This document shows positions 24,501-32,892 of a stretch of 64,000 nucleotides of DNA, in pieces; positions within the stretch are counted from its first letter, which is position 1, and each line of letters opens with the position of its first letter. This stretch comes from Hyphomicrobiales bacterium (lineage in GTDB: Bacteria; Pseudomonadota; Alphaproteobacteria; Rhizobiales; Rhizobiaceae). The DNA lies in contig UCIA01000040.1 in NCBI GenBank assembly GCA_900472295.1, positions 69,671 through 133,670 of the forward strand, given 5' to 3'. The notes beneath the pieces were generated by a model. It was not told the origin of the DNA. It ran no database searches and worked only from the letters and a program-made list of their open reading frames with translations. Position numbers and translations under genes: made by a program.

Positions 24501-25931
24501 TCAGATAACCTTACCGGGATTCATGATCCCGGCCGGGTCAAAGGCCGCCTTCACCCGGCGCATCAGGTCGATCGCCATCGGCGGCGCGGTCGCGATCAAT
24601 TCGTCGCGCTTCAACTGGCCGATGCCATGTTCGGCCGAGATCGAGCCGTGGAAGGAGCGCACGACATCGTGCACGGCATGGTTCATGGCGTGATAAAGGC
24701 CGAGAAACGCCTCGTCGTCGCCATTCTCCGGCCGTGAGATGTTGTAGTGGAGATTGCCGTCGCCCATGTGGCCGAAGCAGACGACGCGCGCTCCCGGGCT
24801 GACCGAGGCGACGGCGCCGGCGGCCTTGGCGATGAACGCCGGGATCGATGCCACCGGCACCGAAATATCGTGCTTGATCGAAGCGCCTTCGGGCTTCTGC
24901 GAATCCGGCAGCACCTCGCGGAAATTCCAGAAGGCGTCGCCCTGCGCCAGGCTTGCGGCGATCACCGCGTCGCCGACAATGCCTTGCTCGAGGCCTTCCG
25001 ACAGCACTTCCTCGATCAGCCCCCCGGCATCCTCGGCCGAGCGGCCGGATGACACCTGCATCAGCACATACCAGGGCCAGTCCTGCGCCAGCGGCCGGGT
25101 GACGCCCTGCGCATGGCGCAGCGTGAAATCGTAAGGGCGCTGCCCGATCAGCTCGAAAGCGGTGAGTGCCGCCCCTGCCCGGTCCATCGCCAGGCTGAAC
25201 AGCGAAAGCGCTGCTTCCGGCGACGACAGGCCGGCGAAGGCCACTTCGCGCCCCTTGGGTTTTGGGAACAGTTTCAGCACCGCGGCGGTGATGATGCCGA
25301 GCGTGCCTTCGGCGCCGACGAACAGGTTCTTCAGATCGTAGCCGGTGTTGTCCTTCTTCAGCTTCCGCAGATCGTCGAACACTTCGCCGGTCGGCAGCAC
25401 CACTTCGACGCCGAGGCAGAGCTCGCGCGCATTGCCATAGGCCAGCACACCGGTGCCGCCGGCATTGGACGAGAGATTGCCGCCGAGCTGGCAGGAGCCT
25501 TGCGCGGCGAGCGACAGCGGAAACAGCCGGTCGGCGGCATCGGCGGCTTCCTGCAACGTCTGCAGGATGACGCCGGCCTCGACGGTCACGGTGTTGGAGA
25601 GCACATCGATTTCGCGGATGCGGTTCAGCCGCGACAGCGACAGCACGATCTCGCGGCCGGAGGCGTCTGGCACCTGGGCGCCGACCAGGCCGGTGTTGCC
25701 GCTTTGCGGCACGACAGGCGTTCCGGTCTCGCTCGCCAGCCGCATAATTTGGCTCACCTCGTCGACGCTGCCGGGCCGCAGCACCAGTCTCGACGTGCCG
25801 TGCCACAGCCCACGCGGCTCGGTGAGGTATGGCGCGATATCGGCCTGGGCGCGTAACGCATAATTTTCGCCGACAATCGCCGCGAAGCGGGCGATGAGGG
25901 CGGGATCGAGATCGAAGGGTGCGTCGTTCAT
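24501..25931 (-). CDS. FAD-binding oxidoreductase, D-2-hydroxyacid dehydrogenase (GlcD-like) type
   Basis: The protein is 476 aa. The N-terminal PCMH-type FAD domain includes VPQSGNTGLVGAQVPDASG, QLGGNLSSNAGGTGVLAYGNARELCLG and FVGAEGTLGIITAAVLKLFPKP. The C-terminal oxidase domain has CFGHMGDGNLHYN (metal or substrate histidines) and SAEHGIGQLKR. This group oxidises D-lactate, glycolate or D-2-hydroxyglutarate and passes electrons to the quinone pool or to electron-transfer flavoprotein. Which acid is used is not decided. It lies 18 bp after the Sua5-type gene, in one operon. Confidence 0.92.
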   Translation of the reverse strand: MNDAPFDLDPALIARFAAIVGENYALRAQADIAPYLTEPRGLWHGTSRLVLRPGSVDEVSQIMRLASETGTPVVPQSGNTGLVGAQVPDASGREIVLSLSRLNRIREIDVLSNTVTVEAGVILQTLQEAADAADRLFPLSLAAQGSCQLGGNLSSNAGGTGVLAYGNARELCLGVEVVLPTGEVFDDLRKLKKDNTGYDLKNLFVGAEGTLGIITAAVLKLFPKPKGREVAFAGLSSPEAALSLFSLAMDRAGAALTAFELIGQRPYDFTLRHAQGVTRPLAQDWPWYVLMQVSSGRSAEDAGGLIEEVLSEGLEQGIVGDAVIAASLAQGDAFWNFREVLPDSQKPEGASIKHDISVPVASIPAFIAKAAGAVASVSPGARVVCFGHMGDGNLHYNISRPENGDDEAFLGLYHAMNHAVHDVVRSFHGSISAEHGIGQLKRDELIATAPPMAIDLMRRVKAAFDPAGIMNPGKVI

Positions 25932-25949
25932 GGGGAGAAACTATGATCC

Positions 25950-26915
25950 TCAGTCGAGCTTGTCACGAGGGGCAGCGGCACGAAACAGCCGATCGTTGAT
26001 CGCCTCGCCGAGCCCGTCGAACGGGATCGGCTCCACCGCGATCGTTGCCGCGCCGCTGCGGTCGAGCTCCTGCAAATAGGCGAACAGATTGCTTGCGGCT
26101 TCGCGCAGGTCGCCCGATGCGGACAGGTTGCGCAAGGCGACGGCCGCTTGCCAGCCTTCCGCGCGATGCGCGCCAAAGGCCAACAAGGCTTCGCCCACGC
26201 CCACGCTTTGCGCATTGAGCCGCACCGCGGCGCCCGGCGCGTAATGCGATGCCAGCATGCCCGGCGCCTCGATGCCCGCTGTCGCACCGCGCTGCAATTT
26301 CATGCCGATGACGGCCTCGATGTCGGTCGCGGCAACACCGCCCGGCCTCAGCAGCCGCACGGTGCTGCCTTCGACCTTGACGATGGTCGATTCCAGCCCG
26401 ACCGGGGTCGCGCCGCCATCGACCACCAGCTTGATTTTCGCGCCGAGATCGGCCGCCACAGCCTGCGCCGTCGTGGCGCTGATCTTGCCGGAGGAGTTGG
26501 CGCTGGGCGCCGCCAGCGGCCGGCCGAGCCTGGCGATGAGCTCGCCACCGAACCCCTTGGGCATGCGCAGCGCAATCGTGTCCAGCCCGGCGGTGACCAG
26601 CGGATGGATGCCGTTGCCGGGCCGCTGCGGCAGCACCAGCGTCAGCGGCCCGGGCCAGAACGCGTCGGCCAGCCTTCTCGACAGCGGGTCGAAAATCGCA
26701 ATGCGCTCGGCCATGGCAAGATCGGCGACATGGGCGATCAGCGGATTGAAGCGCGGCCGGCCCTTGGCTTCGAAGATGCGCGCGACACCGACGCCACTGG
26801 TGGCATCGCCGGCCAGTCCGTAGACAGTCTCGGTCGGGATGGCGACGACATCGCCGCTTTCGAGCAGCGCCAGAGCCCGTTCCATCGCGTCGCCGACAGC
26901 AAGTATTTCAGCCAC
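25950..26915 (-). CDS. L-threonylcarbamoyladenylate synthase (Sua5/YwlC type)
   Basis: The protein is about 321 aa. It makes threonylcarbamoyl-AMP for the t6A37 tRNA modification. The YrdC domain covers about residues 1-200: VVAIPTETVYGLAGDATS, KGRPRFNPLIAHV, PGPLTLVLP and PLAAPSANSSGKISATTAQ. A C-terminal Sua5 domain follows (GMLASHYAPGAAVRL), which makes it the long form rather than TsaC. No ATG is well placed; the GTG reading VAEILAVGD has GAGG eight bases upstream, and another GTG three codons earlier is possible. It precedes the FAD oxidoreductase gene. Confidence 0.92.
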   Translation of the reverse strand: MAEILAVGDAMERALALLESGDVVAIPTETVYGLAGDATSGVGVARIFEAKGRPRFNPLIAHVADLAMAERIAIFDPLSRRLADAFWPGPLTLVLPQRPGNGIHPLVTAGLDTIALRMPKGFGGELIARLGRPLAAPSANSSGKISATTAQAVAADLGAKIKLVVDGGATPVGLESTIVKVEGSTVRLLRPGGVAATDIEAVIGMKLQRGATAGIEAPGMLASHYAPGAAVRLNAQSVGVGEALLAFGAHRAEGWQAAVALRNLSASGDLREAASNLFAYLQELDRSGAATIAVEPIPFDGLGEAINDRLFRAAAPRDKLD

Positions 26916-27093
26916 TATCTTCACCTCACAGGCGCCGGACCTAATACGGCGATGCCTTTCGGGCAAGTGCCACGCGTTGGCGAATTATCAATGCCTAAAA
27001 TGCTATGTTTTCGGGCAAGCCGGCATCAATCGACCAAGCTTAAGGGTTATCGGGGTCAGGTTTGGCGGCTTGTTGGGCAAGGGGACTGTTTCG

Positions 27094-27564
27094 ATGTCGG
27101 TGCGTGTGCTTGGAGCGCTTGGTTTGGCTGCAATGACCGCTGGGGCGCAGGCTTCATCCTTTGTCTTTCCCGGCATCGCGACGTCGACGCCATCCGTCGT
27201 CAGGGTCGGCGGACCCGAGCCGATCAAGATCGCCGCGGCGCCATCGATCGTGGCGCTCAGCGAGCCCGATAACACCGATAAGCCCGATGTCACCTATGAG
27301 CCCGATGTCACCTATGAGAAGGTCGCGGCGATCCCCGAAAGGCCCAGGCGCGGCCGGGACCCTATGATCATTCGCGGCGGTGTCGTCGGCGGCGCCTTCG
27401 CCGCGCCGGCTCCAGCCAAGGCAAGCGCCCCCGTAGCGCCGGCAGCGGAGACGAAACCTGGGGCTGATACCAAGCCCGCGGGCACGGCGACGGCATCGAA
27501 CGGCAAGCCAGAGCCGGCGGCAACGCCATCTGCACCGATCCCCGGCGTCGACAAAGTCAAGTAA
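27094..27564 (+). CDS. Hypothetical secreted Ala/Pro-rich protein
   Basis: The protein is 156 aa. A signal peptide ends near GAQASSF. The middle carries a tandem 18-bp repeat (27283-27300 and 27301-27318) that encodes PDVTYE twice. The C-terminal half is low-complexity, rich in Ala, Pro and Lys (APAPAKASAPVAPAAETKPGA). It has no catalytic motif and could be a periplasmic linker or envelope protein. The ATG reading MSVRVLGALG follows GGGGA by a few bases. It stands alone. The frame continues upstream, but that part is out of character. Confidence 0.55.
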   Translation: MSVRVLGALGLAAMTAGAQASSFVFPGIATSTPSVVRVGGPEPIKIAAAPSIVALSEPDNTDKPDVTYEPDVTYEKVAAIPERPRRGRDPMIIRGGVVGGAFAAPAPAKASAPVAPAAETKPGADTKPAGTATASNGKPEPAATPSAPIPGVDKVK

Positions 27565-27698
27565 GGCATTGCGACAACCCATCCGGCTTGACGCTGATCG
27601 GCGCCCCGGCGCACGATCGTCCCGTCGGCGGCGGCCCCAATTTCGCCAATCGGTTTTGGCATGAGCGCGCCGGGTTTTGAAGAGAGCAAGGGGTTATC

Positions 27699-28091
27699 AT
27701 GAACATGACGAAATCATTGACCGTTGCCGGCCTGTTGCTGGCGTCATTTCTGGGTGTCGGTAGCGCGCAAGCCGGTGACGACATGCTGGGTTCCTATGTC
27801 GCGCGCATTTCCGAGCGCGACCACCATGCCAGCGACGGCTATGCGCTGAGCAGCGCGGCACAGATGATCCGGCAGGACCGCGCCAACTGGCATAAATTCC
27901 ACCGGCGCGACGCCGACGACCAAAGCGACGGCTGGTTCCGCAGCAATGACGCCCGCGCGGATCTGGAGCGCATGCTGAAGCGCAACGACGCCATGAGTTC
28001 CTCGACAAAGCGCGCCATCGTCAATGGCGAGCCGCTGATCCAGGTCGACGTCTATTCAGACAGCGTGCATGTGAGCATTTTGGAGAACTGA
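27699..28091 (+). CDS. Hypothetical small secreted protein
   Basis: The protein is 130 aa. A signal peptide is clear (SLTVAGLLLASFLGVGSAQAG). The mature domain is polar and charged: ISERDHHASDGYALSSAAQMIRQDRANWHKFHRRD, with several His and Asp residues, and it ends in IQVDVYSDSVHVSILEN, a likely beta hairpin. I do not recognise a family. The ATG has AAGGGG upstream. It is followed by a strong terminator shared with the converging acidic protein gene. Confidence 0.65.
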   Translation: MNMTKSLTVAGLLLASFLGVGSAQAGDDMLGSYVARISERDHHASDGYALSSAAQMIRQDRANWHKFHRRDADDQSDGWFRSNDARADLERMLKRNDAMSSSTKRAIVNGEPLIQVDVYSDSVHVSILEN

Positions 28092-28132
28092 CAAAATCAG
28101 TCTCCGGGAGAACTGACAAAGTCGGCCTTGAG

Positions 28133-28164
28133 AGGGCGGCGTGCGAGCGCCGCCCTGTTTTATT
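28133..28164. terminator. Intrinsic terminator after the secreted-protein gene
   Basis: AGGGCGGCG (28133-28141) and CGCCGCCCT (28148-28156) form a perfect 9-bp stem with a 6-nt loop, followed by GTTTTATT on the plus strand. This is a strong Rho-independent terminator. Confidence 0.85.
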
Positions 28165-28184
28165 GAGGCTGGCGGTCTGAAAGA

Positions 28185-28535
28185 TCAGGCCGCTTCTTCC
28201 TTGTCGTCGTGGGACTCGTCTTCGGTCGTCTCGTCCTCGTCGTCGGTCCCTTCTTCGTCAGCGTCGCCGGCCTCGGCCTTCACGCTGTCGTCGTCCTCGC
28301 CGTCTTCATCCTCGTCGTCGTCTTCGTCATCGTCATCGGATGAGGCAGTGGTTTCTTCGCCTTCTTCCGACTCGTCGCTGTCTTCATCGTCGCCATCCTC
28401 GTCTTCATCCGACAGGTCGGCAGCCTCGACCGCAGCGGCGGCGGCAAGGTCGAGGAGATTTTCGGAAGCGGATTCAAGCGCCTCGGGAGTGCCCGAGCTT
28501 TCTTCTGTCACTTCGATGTCGTGAGCGGAATTCAT
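28185..28535 (-). CDS. Highly acidic Asp/Glu-rich hypothetical protein
   Basis: The protein is 116 aa. From about residue 42 to the end it is almost only Asp, Glu, Ser and Gly (for example DEDEDGDDEDSDESEEGEE), with an extremely low predicted isoelectric point. The first 40 residues are mixed and end in an Ala-rich helix (LLDLAAAAAVEAADL). The ATG reading MNSAHDIEV has GGAGG five bases upstream, so translation is likely real. It is probably disordered and might bind cations or basic proteins; this is inference. It is preceded in the genome by glyS on the same strand, 108 bp upstream. Confidence 0.7.
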   Translation of the reverse strand: MNSAHDIEVTEESSGTPEALESASENLLDLAAAAAVEAADLSDEDEDGDDEDSDESEEGEETTASSDDDDEDDDEDEDGEDDDSVKAEAGDADEEGTDDEDETTEDESHDDKEEAA

Positions 28536-28643
28536 GGAAGCCTCCGTGGGGGTTGGGAACATGTCCTTTTTGCCACGGAGAGATCATCGCCATATGACTG
28601 TAAGCCGGCTCGAACGGCCGGCGGCGAAGATATTTTCTTCACC

Positions 28644-30800
28644 TTAACCGGCTATTCTGGAGAAGTCCGCCACCTGGTCGGTCGCTGCGCGGATGCGGGC
28701 GAGCAGTGCCAGACGGTTGGCGCGCACGGCCTGGTCCTCATCATTCACGAGAACGCGTTCAAAGAATGAATCAACCGGTTCACGCAACACGCTAAGCGCC
28801 AGCATGGCGGCGGAAAAGTCTTCCTTTTGAATCGCTTCGCCGGCTTGCTTCTCGGCCTGATTCACCGCCGCGAACAATGATTTCTCCGCCTCTTCGCGAA
28901 ACAGCGCCGGATCGACAGTTTCGGCGACGGGCGTTTTCTTTTTCTCCTCGGCCGCCAGAATGTTGGCTGCCCGCTTGGTGCCGGCGAGCAGGTTCTTGCC
29001 GTCCTCGGTGTCGAGGAAGGAGCCCAGCGCTTCGACGCGGCGCACGATCTGGAGGAGATCGTCCGACTGCGGCGTGATGACAGCGTCGATAAGATCGTGG
29101 CGCGCGCCCTGATCGCGGAGATAGACCTTCAGGCGGTCGTGGAAGAAGGCGAGGAGGTCGGTCGACTGGCCTGTGCCGCCGTCCTTGAAACTGGCAGCAC
29201 CGCGGCCGAAAATGGACGACAGGGCGAGACGGATGCGGTTCTCGATCAGAATTCTCACAACACCCAGCGCGGCCCGTCTCAGCGCATAAGGATCCTTCGA
29301 GCCGGTCGGCTTTTCATCGATCGCCCAGAAGCCGACCAATGTGTCCAGCTTGTCGGCAAGCGCCACCGCAATCGAAACCGGATCGGTCGGCACCCGGTCG
29401 GATGGACCTTGCGGCTTGTAATGTTCCTCGATGGCTGCGGCCACGGACGGATGCTCGCCTTGCAGCAGAGCATATTTGCGGCCCATGGCACCTTGCAGCT
29501 CGGGAAACTCACCCACGGCTTCGGTTGTGAGATCGGCCTTGGCCAGCACCGCGGCACGCCGCGCCAGCACGGGATCAGCGCCGACGATCGGCGCGATCTC
29601 TTCCGCCAGCCGCTTCATCCGCTCCACCCGTTCACCTTGCGTGCCGAGCTTGGCGTGGAAGGTCACGCCGAGATGATCGAGGCGGGCCATGCGCTGGTCG
29701 AGCGGCTTTTTCAGATCGAGCCCGAACTTTTTCGCCGATGGTCCGAGCTGCTCCAGATCAGGCAGATCGCCCTGGTCGGTGCGCCAGAAATAGAGCGCAT
29801 CCGACAGGCGCGCGCGCACCACCTTGCCGTTGCCGTGCGCGATCTCCTTGCCGCCGTCCTTGGCCTCGATATTGGCGGTGAGGATGAAGCGGTTGGAGAG
29901 GTTTTCGCTATCGCCCTGCGGCCGGGTGACGAAGCATTTCTGGTTGGCGCGGATGGTCAGCCGGACTACCTCGGGCGGAATGGCGAGAAAGGCCTGCTCG
30001 AATTTGCCCATCAGCACGACCGGCCATTCGACAAGGCCCGACACTTCTTCCAACAACCCTTCGTCCTCGACCAGGTCGAGCCCGTTGGCGAAGGCGAGGT
30101 TGCGGGCGTCGGCGAGGATGATCTCCTTGCGCCGGTCGCCATCGAGCACGACCTTGGCCGCCTCCAGCTTGGTCACATAATCGTCGAAGCGGCGCACGGT
30201 GATTTCGCCCGGCGCCATGAAACGATGGCCGTAGGTGATATTGCCCGAGCGGATGCCGTCGATCTCGAAATCGACCACCACCGGCTCCTCGGTCTCAGGG
30301 CCGAAGGTGCACAGGATCGACTGCAGCGGCCGCACCCAGCGCAGCGAGCCGGGCTTGGCCGAAGCCGGCCCCCAGCGCATCGATGTCGGCCAGGGGAAGC
30401 TGCGGATGATGGCCGGCACCAGTTCGGCGATGATCTGTTCCGCCGCCCTGCCCGGTTTCGAAATATGGGCGACGTAGAAATCGCCCTTCTTCGGGTCGGA
30501 ATGGACATGCGCCTCGGCAATCGAGGCAAGGCCTGCCTTGCGCAGAAAACCCTGCACCGCCTGTTCCGGCGCCGTCGTCGACGGTCCCTTGATGTCTTCG
30601 TGGATATCCTTCGAGCGCGCGGTCAGGCCCCTGACATCGAGCGCAAGCCGCCGCGGCGTCCAGTATTCGCGCGCGGCGTCATAGGTCAGACCCGCCTCGA
30701 CCAGACCGTCGGTCAGCATCTTCCTGAGATCGCCCGCCGCCTTGCGCTGCATGCGCGCGGGGATTTCCTCGGAGCGGAGTTCGAGCAAAAGATCCGGCAT
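28644..30800 (-). CDS. glyS: Glycine-tRNA ligase beta subunit
   Basis: The protein is 718 aa, the normal size. With GlyQ it forms the alpha2beta2 enzyme that charges tRNA-Gly. It begins MPDLLLELRSEEIPARMQRKA, contains RWVRPLQSILCTFGPE, ANQKCFVTRPQGD and DKLDTLVGFWAIDEKPTGSKDPYALRRAALGVVRI (the HD-like domain), and ends with the anticodon-binding FERVLVNDEDQAVRANRLALLARI. The ATG overlaps the stop of a 39-aa frame that repeats its own N-terminus. glyQ lies about 1 kb upstream, not adjacent as usual, with a nuclease-like gene in between. Confidence 0.98.
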   Translation of the reverse strand: MPDLLLELRSEEIPARMQRKAAGDLRKMLTDGLVEAGLTYDAAREYWTPRRLALDVRGLTARSKDIHEDIKGPSTTAPEQAVQGFLRKAGLASIAEAHVHSDPKKGDFYVAHISKPGRAAEQIIAELVPAIIRSFPWPTSMRWGPASAKPGSLRWVRPLQSILCTFGPETEEPVVVDFEIDGIRSGNITYGHRFMAPGEITVRRFDDYVTKLEAAKVVLDGDRRKEIILADARNLAFANGLDLVEDEGLLEEVSGLVEWPVVLMGKFEQAFLAIPPEVVRLTIRANQKCFVTRPQGDSENLSNRFILTANIEAKDGGKEIAHGNGKVVRARLSDALYFWRTDQGDLPDLEQLGPSAKKFGLDLKKPLDQRMARLDHLGVTFHAKLGTQGERVERMKRLAEEIAPIVGADPVLARRAAVLAKADLTTEAVGEFPELQGAMGRKYALLQGEHPSVAAAIEEHYKPQGPSDRVPTDPVSIAVALADKLDTLVGFWAIDEKPTGSKDPYALRRAALGVVRILIENRIRLALSSIFGRGAASFKDGGTGQSTDLLAFFHDRLKVYLRDQGARHDLIDAVITPQSDDLLQIVRRVEALGSFLDTEDGKNLLAGTKRAANILAAEEKKKTPVAETVDPALFREEAEKSLFAAVNQAEKQAGEAIQKEDFSAAMLALSVLREPVDSFFERVLVNDEDQAVRANRLALLARIRAATDQVADFSRIAG

Positions 30801-30919
30801 CAGAGTTCCTCCACCCGCATGCCGTTTTCCTGTTTGCGCGTCCTCGCGCCTCCGGCGCTGCGGGCGCGCGGCTGGGCGGGGATTTCCTCGGAGCGGGGTT
30901 CTAGAAGCAGGTCAGGCAT
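30800..30919 (-). CDS. Short frame duplicating the glyS N-terminus
   Basis: A 39-codon frame starts MPDLLLEPRSEEIPA, which matches the first 15 residues of GlyS with one substitution, and then diverges into an Arg/Ala-rich tail (QPRARSAGGARTRK). Its TGA overlaps the glyS ATG as TGATG, so translation could be coupled. The DNA match extends only over the first 15 or so codons. It is either a duplicated translation start left by an insertion or a short leader. Its function is unknown. Confidence 0.5.
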   Translation of the reverse strand: MPDLLLEPRSEEIPAQPRARSAGGARTRKQENGMRVEEL

Positions 30920-30928
30920 GGTTAAGCT

Positions 30929-30980
30929 CCCACCCTCCCCTTGATGGGGAGGGTCGGCGCGTAGCGCCGGGGTGGGGTGG
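30929..30980. repeat. Palindromic intergenic repeat left of the DUF559 gene
   Basis: Nested hairpins: CCCTCCCC-TTGAT-GGGGAGGG and GGCGC-GTA-GCGCC, within an outer CCACCC...GGGTGG pairing. It is of the same class as the repeat at 31401-31455. It lies within the spacer between glyQ and glyS. Confidence 0.7.
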
Positions 30981-30987
30981 CGGCCTC

Positions 30988-31389
30988 TCAGCCGCCGATA
31001 CCTTCGGCACCATCGCGCAAATGCAGGTGTGATTTCCGTTCTTCCACCGCCGCATAGATCGTATCGAGTACGGAATCCAGTTCGTTTTTGATTTCATGGT
31101 TCCAGAAGCGGATGACGCGGTAGCCTTGGCTCTCAAACCATTTTGTTCGACGTTCGTCATGGCGCTGCTGGTCATCGAAGCTGTGATGGACACCGTCCAC
31201 CTCAACGATCAGCTTCAGCCGGTGTGAGATGAAATCGGGGAAATAGACGCCTACCGACGCCTGTCTGCGAAAATGAGTGCCTTCGACTGGAATACGCCAG
31301 AGATGCCGCCACAGGATGCGCTCCTCGTCGGTCATCGCTGCGCGAAGCCTTTGCGCGGATTGCAGCTTGAACCGATCGAGTTTTGGCAT
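30988..31389 (-). CDS. DUF559 domain protein (Vsr-like nuclease fold)
   Basis: The protein is 133 aa from the ATG reading MPKLDRFKLQ. The core reads LRAAMTDEERILWRHLW, then FRRQASVGVYFPDFISHRLKLIVEVDGVHH, where the Asp of PDF and the E-x-D pair match the active-site pattern of PD-(D/E)xK nucleases, and then GYRVIRFWNHEI. DUF559 proteins are related to very-short-patch-repair nucleases; their role is unclear. It lies between glyQ and glyS with palindromic repeats on both sides, which suggests it was inserted there. Confidence 0.85.
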   Translation of the reverse strand: MPKLDRFKLQSAQRLRAAMTDEERILWRHLWRIPVEGTHFRRQASVGVYFPDFISHRLKLIVEVDGVHHSFDDQQRHDERRTKWFESQGYRVIRFWNHEIKNELDSVLDTIYAAVEERKSHLHLRDGAEGIGG

Positions 31390-31400
31390 GGAACGTCGCG

Positions 31401-31455
31401 CTGTCACCCCCACCCGCCGCTTCGCGGCGACCTCCCCCATCTAGGGGGAGGTAAG
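31401..31455. repeat. Palindromic intergenic repeat right of the DUF559 gene
   Basis: Hairpins CCGC-TTC-GCGG and CCTCCCCC-ATCTA-GGGGGAGG lie just upstream of the DUF559 start. Same class as 30929-30980, so the gene is bracketed by two related palindromic units. Confidence 0.7.
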
Positions 31456-31783
31456 GGCGCATAGCAACTCGCTGTTTCCAGAAATTCTCAACGCCCTGTC
31501 GGGACGAGCGGACCCCGCCCGTCCTTGGATCAAAGATTTCCATGAACCAAACGCAGCGCTGAAGCGACCAACGCTCAGGCAGGGAAGCTATTGGCTGAAC
31601 GACCATGAAAACGGCATCGAGACTCCTCCAGATCATCGCGCTCAGCGCCTGCTTCACCGCGCAGGCCCATGGCGCCTTCTCGATGCCGGGTGTGCGGCAG
31701 GCCCTGCGAACCATAGCCGGATCGACCGGCCAGATATTGGCTCCGGTCAACTCTTCCTTCGAAATGATGAAGCGCGCCTGAAC
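31456..31783. other. Spacer between the DUF559 gene and glyQ without a convincing gene
   Basis: About 330 bp. A 58-codon frame on the plus strand (31605-31781) begins MKTASRLLQIIALSACF, which resembles a signal peptide, but it has no ribosome binding site at the right distance and ends inside the glyQ flank. A minus-strand frame from a TTG at 31750 is also open. I judge neither reliable. Confidence 0.4.
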
Positions 31784-32704
31784 TCAGGCGGCCAGGCCGC
31801 CCGCCTGGGTCATCAGGAACGCCTCGCCGCAGGCTTTCGCCAGATTGCGCACCCGCAATATGTAGCTCTGCCGCTCGGTCACAGAAATCACGCCGCGCGC
31901 GTCGAGCAGGTTGAAGACGTGGCTGGCCTTGATGCACTGGTCATAGGCCGGGAAGACCATGCGGTGCATCGGCAGATTGTCATTCGAGGCCGGGGCGCCG
32001 GCGGCGAGCAGCGCCTTGCACTCTGCCTCAGCGTCTTCAAAGTGCCTGAGCAGCATGGCGGTGTTGGCATATTCGAAATTGTGCCTGGAATATTCCTGCT
32101 CGGCTTGCAGGAAGACCTCGCCATAGGTGACTTTCTCAGCACCTTCGCGGCCGTTGAAGTTGAGGTCGTAGACATTGTCGACGCCCTGCACATACATGGC
32201 CAGCCGCTCCAGCCCGTAGGTCAATTCTCCCGCCACCGGGGCGCATTCAATGCCGCAGACCTGCTGGAAATAGGTGAATTGCGACACCTCCATGCCGTCG
32301 CACCAGCACTCCCAGCCTAGCCCCCAGGCGCCCAGCGTCGGGCTTGCCCAATCGTCCTCGACGAAGCGGATATCGTGGACCAGCGGATCGACGCCTATCG
32401 CCTTGAGCGAGCCGAGATAGAGCTCCTGCAGGTTCGGCGGGTTGGGCTTCAGGATCACCTGGTACTGGTAGTAGTGCTGCAGACGGTTGGGGTTTTCGCC
32501 ATAGCGGCCGTCCTTCGGCCTCCGCGAGGGCTGCACATAGGCGGCGTTCCAGCCGCGGGGCCCAAGCGCGCGCAGTGTGGTTGCCGGATGAAAGGTGCCG
32601 GCGCCGACCTCCATGTCATAGGGCTGCAGGATGACGCAGCCATAGGCGGCCCAGTAATTGTGCAGGGTCAGGATCAGCCCCTGGAACGAGCGGCTGGGAT
32701 GCAT
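31784..32704 (-). CDS. glyQ: Glycine-tRNA ligase alpha subunit
   Basis: The protein is 306 aa. It carries the catalytic core that activates glycine. Signatures: FQGLILTLHNYWAAYGCVILQPYDMEVGAGTFHPATTLRALGP, AYVQPSRRPKDGRYGENPNRLQHYYQYQVILKP, and LGWECWCDGMEVSQFTYFQQVCG. The family usually begins at MHPSRSFQG, the ATG used here; a GTG five codons upstream has a GAGG at good distance and may be the real start. It is divergent from a GNAT gene. glyS lies on the same strand but about 1 kb downstream. Confidence 0.97.
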   Translation of the reverse strand: MHPSRSFQGLILTLHNYWAAYGCVILQPYDMEVGAGTFHPATTLRALGPRGWNAAYVQPSRRPKDGRYGENPNRLQHYYQYQVILKPNPPNLQELYLGSLKAIGVDPLVHDIRFVEDDWASPTLGAWGLGWECWCDGMEVSQFTYFQQVCGIECAPVAGELTYGLERLAMYVQGVDNVYDLNFNGREGAEKVTYGEVFLQAEQEYSRHNFEYANTAMLLRHFEDAEAECKALLAAGAPASNDNLPMHRMVFPAYDQCIKASHVFNLLDARGVISVTERQSYILRVRNLAKACGEAFLMTQAGGLAA

Positions 32705-32892
32705 ATGGTCGATGGTCACGGCGGCCTCGCAAAGCGCGAAAATGAAGGACATTCCCTAGTTGCCGGGCCGGCAAGCGTCAAGGCAGAGCGCTGTCTGGCC
32801 GGAAGGTTGAACGCTTTGCTTCCGGCTGGCCCATTGCCGGACGGCGCTGGTAGCAGTCTGCTCGCCTCAACTTCAACGACAAAGGTTCCGCC

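Noticed and set aside
28082..28120. A 14-bp direct repeat (GGAGAACTGACAAA) at the 3' end of a secreted-protein gene
   Set aside because: It is a small tandem duplication of the stop region just before a terminator. It has no sign of being a mobile-element footprint.
29097..30944. A 615-codon plus-strand frame opposite glyS
   Set aside because: It lies wholly opposite the clearly identified glyS and has the composition of a shadow frame with no recognisable domain.
31605..31781. A 58-codon frame with a signal-peptide-like start next to glyQ
   Set aside because: It lacks a ribosome binding site at a workable distance and no family is recognised, so it is mentioned only within the spacer description.
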